Source of the DNA: Kribbella voronezhensis
Lineage (GTDB): Bacteria; Actinomycetota; Actinomycetes; Propionibacteriales; Kribbellaceae
Length of the DNA: 64,000 bases
Direction: 5' to 3'
NCBI RefSeq assembly: GCF_004365175.1
Contig: NZ_SOCE01000003.1
Location: 124,001 to 188,000, forward strand
This document shows positions 6,313 to 14,543 of this stretch, one piece after another. The notes below the pieces were generated by a model. It was given only the letters and a program-made list of their open reading frames with translations. It was not told where the DNA came from and searched no databases. Numbering within the stretch: the stretch's first letter is position 1; every line of letters starts with the position of its first letter. The translations under genes were made by a program, and so were the position numbers.

Positions 6313-9162
6313 GTGAGGATTCGTCCTGCCGTGGCGCTGCTCGGCGCCCTGGTGCTGGCTTCCGGCACTGTCGTCGTGGCCAGGCTCTCAGGCCCGGCCG
6401 AAGCCGCGTTGGCGCCGGTCGAGGGACGCCTGCTCGCGGCCGATCCGGATCCGGTGCCGCACGGGTACCAGTTCGAGTCGTCGTCCAGCGACTACTTCAG
6501 CTTCTACGCCGGGCCGTCCGAAACGAGGCAGCCACTGTGGGAGGTCCGCAGCACGGTCGACGGGTCGGTGGCCAGGACGGATTCGCCGACCGACCCGAAC
6601 TGGACCGGTCAGGAGATCGCCGGACGATTGACGGTTACGCGAACGACGATCGCCGCCGGTACCCGGATCGATTTCACCGGGCTCGCCGGGGCCTCCGCTC
6701 CCGGGCCGATCACGGTTCCTGCCGGGGACACGATTCTGGCCGTGCACGAGAAGGGTGTACTGGTCCGGCACGACGACGGGGCGACGTCCGAGTTCCGCGT
6801 TCTTCGCTCGAACGGCACCACCCAGCCCGTCACCGGCCTGATCGCGCCCGACGCGTCCGCCAGGGTCACCGATCAGGACGGTGACACCCTGCTGCTGCAG
6901 CGCAGCGACTACCTCGACACCGTCGACATCACGACCGCGGTCGCCACCCCGATCGTGCAGACCGGGCTGGCCCTCCCGTGGGCCGCGCTGACACCGAACC
7001 GGATCGTCTGGGAGACCTCGGCCGGCGGTTCGGGTCATCAGCTGACCTGGAAGCACCGCGACGGTTCCGCGGGCGGCAGCGTCACGGTGCCGGACTCCGA
7101 GGACCTGACCACCTTCGGGGACGACGTGGCCGTGCTGCGCATACCGGCCGACGGTACCTCTCTGCGGCGCCGGATCGTGCCGGTCCGGCTGGCCACCGGG
7201 CAAGTGGAGAATCCCGTCATCGACGACGTGGCCGCGGCCCGTGCGCTCGCCGACGGCCGGCTGATGCTGGCCCGGACCGACGCCGTGATCGCGCTGAAGC
7301 CCGACCTGACCCAGGTGAAACTGGCGGATGTCGCGGCTCCTGGTCTGGGTGTCGGTGGTCTGGCCGTGTCCGGCGGCCGGGTGCTGAACGGCTTCGAGGA
7401 CGGCACGATCCGTGAGACGACTCTGACCGCCGACAAGTGGATTCCGTCGACTGCTCCCAAGTCGAGCACCGGTCAGCAGCTTCAGCTCGGCGGTGGCACC
7501 TTGCTCAACCAAGGCGACCTGGTGGTGAGTTGGGCAGGCGGCCAGCGGGCGCTGAACAAGAACGGCTACGCCGAGCTGGGCCGGGGCGGCGACCTGCTCT
7601 CCTACGTGTCTTACGACGACCAGAGCACCGCGTCGATCCAGAATCCACGGACCGGTGCACAGCTTGCCGCCCGACCGACTGCCCGCTTGCTGGCGATGGA
7701 CGGGACCTGGGTCTGGCAGGGTCCCGACCCGGTGACTCGCGCCCTGACAGGTACCGACCTGTCGACCGGCAAGTCGAAGACCGTGCCGTCCACAGTGCCT
7801 TGTCCAGCGGGCTCGTTCGCGGTCGCCGGGCGCTGGGCTCTGGTCAACTGCGATGTGCATCAGCAGTACGTCGTCGATCTCCTCGGCGTCGTGGCCGATT
7901 ACCGGCTGCCCGATGACGCCCCTGCGGCGAACTTGCTGCCGGCGCTCGGGGACGGCTTCGTCGCGCGGTTCCGGTTCACCCCGGACAGCGCGGGCGTCGA
8001 CATCCCCGAGTTGCTGGTGACCGATCTGAACTCGCCGGCGCATCCGGAGCGAGTCGTCGGCCCGCTCCGGGGACGGGCCTGGCCGCCCGGGGCCAGCTTC
8101 GCGCTCGACGACGAGGCTGCACGGATCGTCTACGCCGACCCGGAATCCAGGGTTCGGGTCGCGACCGTGGACTGGCTAGCAGCGCCCCCTCCGGTCCAGA
8201 CGGATCTGACGGCTCCCACCCTCACCTCCTCGACGGCGGGTCCGCGGATCGCGCCGACGCGGACGCTCAACTACTCCTACGCCTTCACCGACGCGGGCAC
8301 CGGCGTCGCGTCGTACGACGTGCGCTTCCAGCAGCGGGCTCGCGGCGCCACGCAGTACGGCGCCTGGCAGCAGCCGGCCGGGTGGCAGAAGATCACCGGT
8401 ACGAAGGTCACGATGACCGCGGCGACAGGGGTCGACACCTGTTTCCAGGTCCGCGCCCGGGACAAGGCGGCGAACACCAGCGGATGGTCCACGTCTGCTT
8501 GCTCAACGGTCGACTTCACGGTGCCGAGGCTGTCGTCGGCGACCACCGGCGGCCGGATCCTGCTGACAACTCCGATCCGCTTCAGCTATGCCTTCACCGA
8601 CGACCACACAGTGGCGTCGTACGACGTGGCCTATCGCACGGCCACTGCCGGCAGGACGTTCGGGGCGTGGGTGTATCCGTCCGGCTGGCAGGGGATCGCG
8701 TCGACTTCGGTCACCACGACTCCGCCGATCGGCGCGGACACCTGCCTGATGGTCCGGGCCAGGGACGGGGCGGGCAACGTGAGTGCCTGGTCCGCCTCGG
8801 TCTGTTCCGCCTTACCGCAGGACGATCGCGCCTTCACAGCCAAGGGATCGGTCAGCAGGACGACGTACGCCGGTGCGTACCGGACCACGTTGTCGCGGTT
8901 GGGGGCGTCGGGCGCCTCGCTCGGCAAGGACGGCGAGTCCGGCAACCGGATCGCGGTCACAGTGCTCGCCGGTCCGAGCCAGGGTGCCGTGGACGTGACC
9001 TTCGCGGGCCGCCGGATCGGCCGAGTGTCCTTGGCCGCCAGTACCTGGTCACGGAAGGTCGTCTACCTGCCGGTGACGTCCTGGATCACGGGCCGCGTCG
9101 TCGTGACGTCGGTGTCGAGCCTGCCCTCCAACATCGACGGTGTCGCGCTGCTGCGGTTCTGA
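6313..9162 (+). CDS. Large secreted protein with propeller-like region and C-terminal Ig-like repeats
   Basis: The 949-residue protein begins at GTG 6313, five bases after GGGGAGGGG. Residues 1-32 are a Sec signal peptide (AEAALA cleavage region). Residues about 40-620 form many short beta-rich segments, like a degenerate propeller. Two Ig/fibronectin-like repeats of about 95 residues follow (about 635-740 and 740-835). Each carries YSYAFTD/FSYAFTD, SYDV and a Cys pair in a DTC--VRARD...C context. A final beta domain of about 110 residues closes the protein. Repeats of this kind are common in extracellular actinobacterial proteins and may mediate binding. No catalytic motif is recognised. Confidence 0.7.
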   Translation: MRIRPAVALLGALVLASGTVVVARLSGPAEAALAPVEGRLLAADPDPVPHGYQFESSSSDYFSFYAGPSETRQPLWEVRSTVDGSVARTDSPTDPNWTGQEIAGRLTVTRTTIAAGTRIDFTGLAGASAPGPITVPAGDTILAVHEKGVLVRHDDGATSEFRVLRSNGTTQPVTGLIAPDASARVTDQDGDTLLLQRSDYLDTVDITTAVATPIVQTGLALPWAALTPNRIVWETSAGGSGHQLTWKHRDGSAGGSVTVPDSEDLTTFGDDVAVLRIPADGTSLRRRIVPVRLATGQVENPVIDDVAAARALADGRLMLARTDAVIALKPDLTQVKLADVAAPGLGVGGLAVSGGRVLNGFEDGTIRETTLTADKWIPSTAPKSSTGQQLQLGGGTLLNQGDLVVSWAGGQRALNKNGYAELGRGGDLLSYVSYDDQSTASIQNPRTGAQLAARPTARLLAMDGTWVWQGPDPVTRALTGTDLSTGKSKTVPSTVPCPAGSFAVAGRWALVNCDVHQQYVVDLLGVVADYRLPDDAPAANLLPALGDGFVARFRFTPDSAGVDIPELLVTDLNSPAHPERVVGPLRGRAWPPGASFALDDEAARIVYADPESRVRVATVDWLAAPPPVQTDLTAPTLTSSTAGPRIAPTRTLNYSYAFTDAGTGVASYDVRFQQRARGATQYGAWQQPAGWQKITGTKVTMTAATGVDTCFQVRARDKAANTSGWSTSACSTVDFTVPRLSSATTGGRILLTTPIRFSYAFTDDHTVASYDVAYRTATAGRTFGAWVYPSGWQGIASTSVTTTPPIGADTCLMVRARDGAGNVSAWSASVCSALPQDDRAFTAKGSVSRTTYAGAYRTTLSRLGASGASLGKDGESGNRIAVTVLAGPSQGAVDVTFAGRRIGRVSLAASTWSRKVVYLPVTSWITGRVVVTSVSSLPSNIDGVALLRF

Positions 9163-9190
9163 AGGTCGGCAGCGGTTGTGATGTAGGCCG

Positions 9191-9250
9191 CTGGTGACAC
9201 CAGTCACGAGTGGCGGACTCACAAGGGCACAGAGTCCTACTCTCGGGTAC
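9191..9250 (+). promoter_or_regulatory. Palindrome and probable leaderless promoter of the ethylmalonyl-CoA mutase gene
   Basis: CTGGTG-A-CACCAG (9191-9203) is a perfect 6-1-6 palindrome. TACTCT at 9238-9243 fits the actinobacterial TANNNT -10 pattern and ends seven bases before ATG 9251. No Shine-Dalgarno sequence is visible, so the message is probably leaderless. A -35 box is weak (GGACTC). Role is inference. Confidence 0.5.
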
Positions 9251-11230
9251 ATGACGACTGAGAAGGACCGCCCCTGGGTGATGCGGACCTACGCCGGGCA
9301 CTCGTCGGCGGTGGAGTCGAACGCGCTGTTCCGGCGCAACCTGGCCAAGGGGCAGACCGGGCTCTCGGTCGCCTTCGACCTGCCGACCCAGACCGGGTAC
9401 GACGCGGATCACCCGTTGGCCAAGGGCGAGGTCGGCAAGGTCGGCGTACCGGTGGCGCACCTGGGTGACGTGCGGGCGTTGTTCGACCAGATCCCGCTCG
9501 CGCGGATGAACACGTCGATGACGATCAACGCGACCGCGATGTGGCTGCTCGCGCTCTACCAGGTCGCCGCGCAGGAGCAGGGCGCGCTGCCCGACGAGCT
9601 GACCGGGACGACGCAGAACGACATCGTCAAGGAGTACCTGTCCCGCGGTACGTATGCCTTCCCGCCGGACGCGTCGCTGCGGTTGTCGACCGACCTGATC
9701 GCCTACACGGTCTCGAACGTGCCGAAGTGGAACCCGATCAACATCTGCAGCTACCACCTCCAGGAGGCGGGCGCGACGCCGGTGCAGGAGTTGGCGTTCG
9801 CGCTGTCGACGGCGATCGCGGTACTGGATCGGGTTCGCGACGGCGGCCAGGTGCCGGCCGACCGGTTCGGCGAGGTGGTGCAGCGGATCTCGTTCTTCGT
9901 CAACGCGGGCGTGCGGTTCATCGAGGAGACCTGCAAGATGCGCGCGTTCGTCCGGCTCTGGGACGACGTCTGCCTCAACCGGTACGGCGTGACGGATGCG
10001 AAGGCGCGCCGCCTTCGGTACGGCGTACAGGTCAACTCGCTCGGGCTCACCGAGGCGCAGCCCGAGAACAACGTGCAGCGGATCGTGCTGGAGATGCTCG
10101 GCGTGACGCTGTCCAAGAACGCGCGGGCCCGGGCTGTGCAGTTGCCGGCCTGGAACGAGGCGCTCGGTCTACCGCGGCCGTGGGACCAGCAGTGGTCGCT
10201 GCGAATGCAGCAGGTGCTTGCGTATGAGTCGGACCTGCTCGAGTACGACGACATCTTCGACGGCTCGCACGTGATCGAGGCGAAGGTCGACGAACTGGTC
10301 GCCGGGGCGCAGGAGGAGATCGACCGGGTCCAGGCGATGGGTGGTGCCGTCGTCGCGGTGGAGAGCGGGTACCTCAAGCAGGCACTGGTCGCGTCCCATG
10401 CCGAGCGGCGGCAGCGGATCGAGTCGGGCGAGCAGATCGTCGTCGGCGTGAACAAGTTCGAGAACACCGAACCGTCGCCGCTGACCGAGAACCTCGAGAC
10501 CGCGATCCAGACGGTCGATCCGGCGGCCGAGAGTGCCGCGCTGTCGTCCTTGACCGAGTGGCGTGAGCAGCGCGACGACGAGGCGGTCGAGGAAGCGCTG
10601 GCGTCCTTGCGCGAGGCCGCGAAGGGCACCGACAACCTGATGCCGGCCACCCTGCGATGTGTCCGCGCGGGTGCGACGACGGGGGAGTGGGCCGGCGTAC
10701 TGCGGGAGGTCTTCGGCGAGTACCGCGCACCCACCGGCGTCTCCGGTTCCGTCGGTACGTCGAGCGGCGGCGAGGCGATCGCCGCGGTCCGGGCGAAGGT
10801 GGCCGCGACGTCGGAAGAGCTCGGCGGACGGCTGCGCCTCCTGGTCGGCAAGCCCGGCCTCGACGGGCATTCGAACGGTGCCGAGCAGGTCGCCGTACGG
10901 GCCCGTGACGTCGGGTTCGAGGTGATCTACCAGGGCATCCGGTTGACGCCCGAGCAGATCGTCGCGGCCGCGGTCGCCGAGGACGTGCACTGCGTGGGCT
11001 TGTCGATCCTGTCCGGCTCGCACATGGAACTCGTGCCGCAGGTCGTCACAGGCCTCCGCGAAGCCGGCCTCGAGGACGTGCCGGTGGTCGTCGGCGGCAT
11101 CGTCCCCGACGGTGACGCGCGAGCACTCCTCGGCTCCGGCGTCGCCGCCGTCTACACCCCCAAGGACTACGACCTCACCGGCATGATGTCCAACGTCGTC
11201 GACGTCATCCGCCAGGCCAACCACCTCTGA
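9251..11230 (+). CDS. ecm: Ethylmalonyl-CoA mutase (coenzyme B12-dependent)
   Basis: The 659-residue single-chain mutase converts (2R)-ethylmalonyl-CoA to (2S)-methylsuccinyl-CoA in the ethylmalonyl-CoA pathway. The N-terminal half is the acyl-CoA mutase barrel and carries RTYAGHSS (residues 12-19), the ethylmalonyl-CoA-mutase version of the RQYAGF motif of methylmalonyl-CoA mutase. The C-terminal domain binds cobalamin through DGHSNG (538-543), with His540 as the axial ligand. The length suits the MeaA/Ecm group, shorter than methylmalonyl-CoA mutase. It stands alone here, but crotonyl-CoA carboxylase/reductase, epimerase, thiolase and MeaB genes lie between 48 and 54 kb. Confidence 0.88.
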   Translation: MTTEKDRPWVMRTYAGHSSAVESNALFRRNLAKGQTGLSVAFDLPTQTGYDADHPLAKGEVGKVGVPVAHLGDVRALFDQIPLARMNTSMTINATAMWLLALYQVAAQEQGALPDELTGTTQNDIVKEYLSRGTYAFPPDASLRLSTDLIAYTVSNVPKWNPINICSYHLQEAGATPVQELAFALSTAIAVLDRVRDGGQVPADRFGEVVQRISFFVNAGVRFIEETCKMRAFVRLWDDVCLNRYGVTDAKARRLRYGVQVNSLGLTEAQPENNVQRIVLEMLGVTLSKNARARAVQLPAWNEALGLPRPWDQQWSLRMQQVLAYESDLLEYDDIFDGSHVIEAKVDELVAGAQEEIDRVQAMGGAVVAVESGYLKQALVASHAERRQRIESGEQIVVGVNKFENTEPSPLTENLETAIQTVDPAAESAALSSLTEWREQRDDEAVEEALASLREAAKGTDNLMPATLRCVRAGATTGEWAGVLREVFGEYRAPTGVSGSVGTSSGGEAIAAVRAKVAATSEELGGRLRLLVGKPGLDGHSNGAEQVAVRARDVGFEVIYQGIRLTPEQIVAAAVAEDVHCVGLSILSGSHMELVPQVVTGLREAGLEDVPVVVGGIVPDGDARALLGSGVAAVYTPKDYDLTGMMSNVVDVIRQANHL

Positions 11231-11271
11231 CCTCGGCGGCCCGAGCCCTGTCCGGCCGTTAGGTTGGGGGG

Positions 11272-13158
11272 ATGGGGCAGACGTTCGCGTTCGGGGCCGG
11301 GTCGGTGGAGTTGACGGAGGACGGGGCCGTCGCGGCCGTGGTTCATCCGGTGCGCGGGTGCTCGGTGCTGCTCGAGGACGGGGTGCTGCACGACCCGACG
11401 CGGTACTGGGGCAAGGGGTTCGTGATCACCGATCGCGGCAGTCATCGCTGGGATGCGCCGGTAAGTCAGCGCTGGCGGTCGGCCGGGATCGATCTGCTGT
11501 ACCAACTGGGCGACCTGGAATTGCGAGTGGGCCGGCGGTTCGGCGACGTGTGGACCGAGACGTACGAAGTACGGAATGTCTCGGCTGAGTCCGTTGCTGT
11601 CGGGTCCTTGGCTGTCAGTACGCCGTGGCGCGACGTCTACGAGTCGAGCCGGGAGAGCCTTCGGAAGGCGGTCCATGCGCATGTCTGGACCGGTGGCGCG
11701 GACTCGTGGATCTGGGCGACGCCGATGGACGGCAGCGGCCCCGGGCTCGGCCTGCAGCTCACCGAGGGTGAGTTGTGGGCGTACTCGGTCGAGTCCCGCG
11801 ACGGCGGGATCGGCAGCAACAGCAGGGGACACCTCTACCTGCACGTCACCGATCACTTCCGCGCGCCGCACGCGATGGGTGGTCAACCGCAGCTCGTACT
11901 CCGGCCAGGCGACTCCTACCGTTGGACCTGGCAACTCGGCTGGCACGACAGCCTGGCCGACTTCCACGCCACCCGGCAACCGTTGCTGACAGCAACCGAA
12001 TTGGTGGCCGAAGTGGGCGAGACGCTGTCGGTACAGTTGGCCGACGGGGTGACCGGTCCGTCGTCGGTCACCTCCGCGGTACCCGGTACGCAGTACGTCG
12101 AAGTCAGTGACGGCAAGGTGAGCTCGCGGATCCAGGTGCTGTTCCATCAGCCGCTGCGGGAGCTGGTCGAGTCGCGGCTGCGGTTCGTGCTCGACAGACA
12201 ACGGCCGGCAGAGCGAGGCGACAGCCGGCGGTTCTCCTTCCTGCCGTACGACAACGAGACCGGGCTGACCGTGTTGTCGGGCGCGTGGCGCGACTGGTCG
12301 GACGGACGGGAGCGCATCGGTACCGCTTTGCTCCTGCAGGAGGCGCGCGATCGCGGCTGGGGAGACCGCGCCGAGCTCGACGAAGCGCTGACGGGGTACG
12401 AGCAGTTCGTGCTGGAGCACCTGGTGGCAGGGGACGGCACTGTTGCCGACGACAGCCTGCACGAGAGCCCGACGCGGCTCTACAACTTCCCCTGGTTCGC
12501 CCGGTTCTTCCTCGGCCAGGGCGACCGCGACCGCGCAGTACAGGTCATCGATCGGTACTACGAACTCGGCGGCGACCACTATCTGGCGTTCGACCTCGGC
12601 CCGTTGCTCCTGGCATTGTCGGAACACTCGCCACGCATGCTGGAGCACCTGGACCGGCATGCGCGGAGCTTTCTGGAGTACGGCGACGATCTGCCGCCCC
12701 ATGAGGTGAACTACGAGCAGTCGATGGTCGCTCCGCTACTGGAACTGTTGGTCGCAGCACATCAAGCAGGCTTGGTCGATCGCGCCGAACTGGATCGGCG
12801 GCTGCCCTGGCTGACGGCGTTCGCCGCCGACCAACCCGACGTACGGCTGCGTCATATCCCGGTCCGGCACTGGGACGGCTACTGGTTCGGGCTGCTCCGG
12901 CTCTGGGGTGACGTGTTTCCGCACTACTGGTCGGTGCTCAGTGCAGCCGTCTACCTGTCCTGGCCGTCGGATGAACTCGCGCCGATCGGGCGCGCGATCC
13001 TGCGCGCCAATCTGGTCAACTTCTTCCCGGACGGCTCGGCCACCTGCGCTTTCGTCTACCCGAGCGCGGTCAACGGCCGTCCCGCTCACGTCGCCGACCC
13101 GCTGGCCAACGACCAGGATTGGGCGCTGGTGTACGCGCTGCGCTTCGGGCTGACCTGA
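11272..13158 (+). CDS. Six-hairpin-glycosidase-like protein of unknown substrate
   Basis: The 628-residue protein has no signal peptide and is presumably cytosolic. Residues 1-250 are beta-rich, with many Trp and Gly. Residues about 290-628 look like an alpha/alpha barrel of the six-hairpin glycosidase superfamily, with repeated helical pairs and aromatic motifs such as YNFPWFARFFLGQGD and HWDGYWFGLLRLWGDVFPHYW. This two-domain layout occurs in glycoside hydrolases and polysaccharide lyases acting on oligosaccharides. I cannot name the family or catalytic residues. TAGGTT at 11260-11265 lies six bases before the ATG, so a leaderless message is possible, although a G-run also precedes the start. 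Confidence 0.65.
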   Translation: MGQTFAFGAGSVELTEDGAVAAVVHPVRGCSVLLEDGVLHDPTRYWGKGFVITDRGSHRWDAPVSQRWRSAGIDLLYQLGDLELRVGRRFGDVWTETYEVRNVSAESVAVGSLAVSTPWRDVYESSRESLRKAVHAHVWTGGADSWIWATPMDGSGPGLGLQLTEGELWAYSVESRDGGIGSNSRGHLYLHVTDHFRAPHAMGGQPQLVLRPGDSYRWTWQLGWHDSLADFHATRQPLLTATELVAEVGETLSVQLADGVTGPSSVTSAVPGTQYVEVSDGKVSSRIQVLFHQPLRELVESRLRFVLDRQRPAERGDSRRFSFLPYDNETGLTVLSGAWRDWSDGRERIGTALLLQEARDRGWGDRAELDEALTGYEQFVLEHLVAGDGTVADDSLHESPTRLYNFPWFARFFLGQGDRDRAVQVIDRYYELGGDHYLAFDLGPLLLALSEHSPRMLEHLDRHARSFLEYGDDLPPHEVNYEQSMVAPLLELLVAAHQAGLVDRAELDRRLPWLTAFAADQPDVRLRHIPVRHWDGYWFGLLRLWGDVFPHYWSVLSAAVYLSWPSDELAPIGRAILRANLVNFFPDGSATCAFVYPSAVNGRPAHVADPLANDQDWALVYALRFGLT

Positions 13159-13241
13159 CCGACGGCTGATCATTTGGCGCTGTCATGAAAGTAACTGCCA
13201 GATCGTTGTCCAATGGTAGCTTCTTCACCTCGGGACTGTGT

Positions 13242-13257
13242 GCCACCAGTTGGTGGC
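13242..13257. promoter_or_regulatory. Perfect palindrome upstream of the LuxR-type gene
   Basis: GCCACCA-GT-TGGTGGC is a perfect 7-2-7 inverted repeat, 20 bases before the preferred GTG start at 13278. It may be an autoregulatory operator. If the gene instead starts at ATG 13185 the palindrome would be coding. Confidence 0.45.
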
Positions 13258-13277
13258 TGACTGTGGTGGGGGTCGCC

Positions 13278-14324
13278 GTGGTGGTCAATCTGAGTCTGCG
13301 CCATCGGATCCAGCAGCAAGAACTGTCCGAACACGAGAAACTCTTCCGCGAACTGCTCCCCGGCCCGGTCGCCGACTCGTACTTCGAACTGCTCGAGCTG
13401 GGCCAGCGCGAGATCACCGAGCACACCGGGCCGGTTCAGGAAGGGATCGACCAGGAACTGGTCACCCGCCGGCTCGCCTATCTGCATCGCTCCGAAGGGT
13501 CGATGACGTTGCGACCGATCGATCCGCTGATCGCGACCACCGGCCTGCTGACCCAGGTGCAACGGGAGCTGGGCAGGCATCAGGACCGGCTGCTGCAGGG
13601 ATACGTCGCGGCCGCCGAGCTGCATCAGCGCCAGCTGCACATCAAGCAGCCCGGCGAGGTCCCGTCGGTCCTTGCCCAGTTGCTGACCGACCCCGATGAG
13701 ATCGCCGAGCGCTGGACGACCTCGATCCACACGGTGCAGTGCACCTACCGGTCCATCGCAGTCCACGATCCCACCCAGACCGCGCCCATCCTGCCGTCAC
13801 CGCTGGCCAGTCACTGCGACTCCATGCATTTCCGCGAGCTGTGCACGCCGGAGTTCCTCGCCGATCCGTGCGGCAACGATGCCATCCGGGCCGCGATCGA
13901 TGCCGGAATCGAGGTCCGTACCGCGCAGACGCTGCCGGCCAGGATGATCATCGTGGACGACCACTTCGCGTTGATCGGGCTGGTCCCGGTCGGCGACAGC
14001 GGTGCGCTCCTGGTCCGGTCGTCGGTACTGATCGCCGCGCTCACGCAGTACTACGACCAGATCTGGGCAACCGCCACTCCGGTCGTGCTGCCCGGGGCGG
14101 AGCAGGCATCGCGGACCAGGCAGGCGGTCGGGAACCTGGGCCGCACCGAGCGGGAGGTGCTGACCCTGCTCGTGCACGGACTCAAGGACGAGGCGATAGC
14201 ACGGCACCTGAGCCTCAGCGTCCGGACGGTACGCCGGCACATCGCCACGGTGATGGACTTCGTCGACGCCCCGACCCGGTTCGCCGCGGGCGCCGCCGCC
14301 CAACGACTCGGCCTGCTCGGCTGA
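13278..14324 (+). CDS. LuxR-family (TrmB-like plus LuxR HTH) transcriptional regulator
   Basis: The 348-residue regulator has a C-terminal LuxR helix-turn-helix (LGRTEREVLTLLVHGLKDEAIARHLSLSVRTVRRHIATVM, last 65 residues). The remainder resembles the TrmB-like plus PLD-like sensor layout of many actinobacterial orphan LuxR proteins. No receiver domain is present. GTG 13278 is preferred because GGTGGGGG stands five bases before it and the sequence upstream looks regulatory. An ATG at 13185 would add 31 residues but has no ribosome site. The regulator lies directly before the large Rhs gene on the same strand, so a regulatory link is possible but unproven. Confidence 0.8.
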   Translation: MVVNLSLRHRIQQQELSEHEKLFRELLPGPVADSYFELLELGQREITEHTGPVQEGIDQELVTRRLAYLHRSEGSMTLRPIDPLIATTGLLTQVQRELGRHQDRLLQGYVAAAELHQRQLHIKQPGEVPSVLAQLLTDPDEIAERWTTSIHTVQCTYRSIAVHDPTQTAPILPSPLASHCDSMHFRELCTPEFLADPCGNDAIRAAIDAGIEVRTAQTLPARMIIVDDHFALIGLVPVGDSGALLVRSSVLIAALTQYYDQIWATATPVVLPGAEQASRTRQAVGNLGRTEREVLTLLVHGLKDEAIARHLSLSVRTVRRHIATVMDFVDAPTRFAAGAAAQRLGLLG

Positions 14325-14372
14325 GGTCTCGGCCGGTTGGGGTCTCGGCCGGTTGGGGTCTTGGCCGGTTGG
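14325..14372 (+). repeat. Three tandem copies of a 16-bp repeat
   Basis: GGTCTCGGCCGGTTGG occurs at 14325-14340 and 14341-14356, and with one base changed at 14357-14372. The array begins right after the LuxR stop codon. It occupies part of the 219-base gap before the Rhs gene; the rest of the gap holds the hairpin at 14477-14498 and no gene. Confidence 0.95.
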
Positions 14373-14476
14373 GGAACTTGTCCACTTTTGCCCTGTCGGG
14401 CCGCGAGCGCAGCCTCCACCCTGGTGATTCCCGCCCCTTCCGCCCCTGAGGTTCCCGTCCACGTCCGTCCCCTCTC

Positions 14477-14498
14477 ATCGCGCGGCCCCCCGCGCGAT
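14477..14498 (+). other. GC-rich hairpin in the Rhs leader
   Basis: ATCGCGCGG and CCGCGCGAT form a perfect 9-bp stem with a CCCC loop, 46 bases before the Rhs start codon. It may terminate LuxR transcripts or fold in the Rhs leader. No T-tract follows. Confidence 0.5.
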
Positions 14499-14543
14499 GT
14501 ACTTCGACGTGCGCGGGAGCGGGCTTCGCAGAGAGGTCACCCC

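Noticed and set aside
9163..9250. Cobalamin riboswitch upstream of the B12-dependent mutase
   Set aside because: The gap is 88 bases and lacks the B12-box; only a palindrome and a leaderless-type promoter are seen.
11167..12702. 511-codon minus-strand frame over the six-hairpin-glycosidase-like gene
   Set aside because: The plus-strand protein has coherent aromatic and helical motifs; the opposite frame has shadow composition.
13185..13277. ATG 13185 as start of the LuxR-type gene
   Set aside because: No ribosome site, a palindrome within the segment, and a good GGTGGGGG site before GTG 13278.
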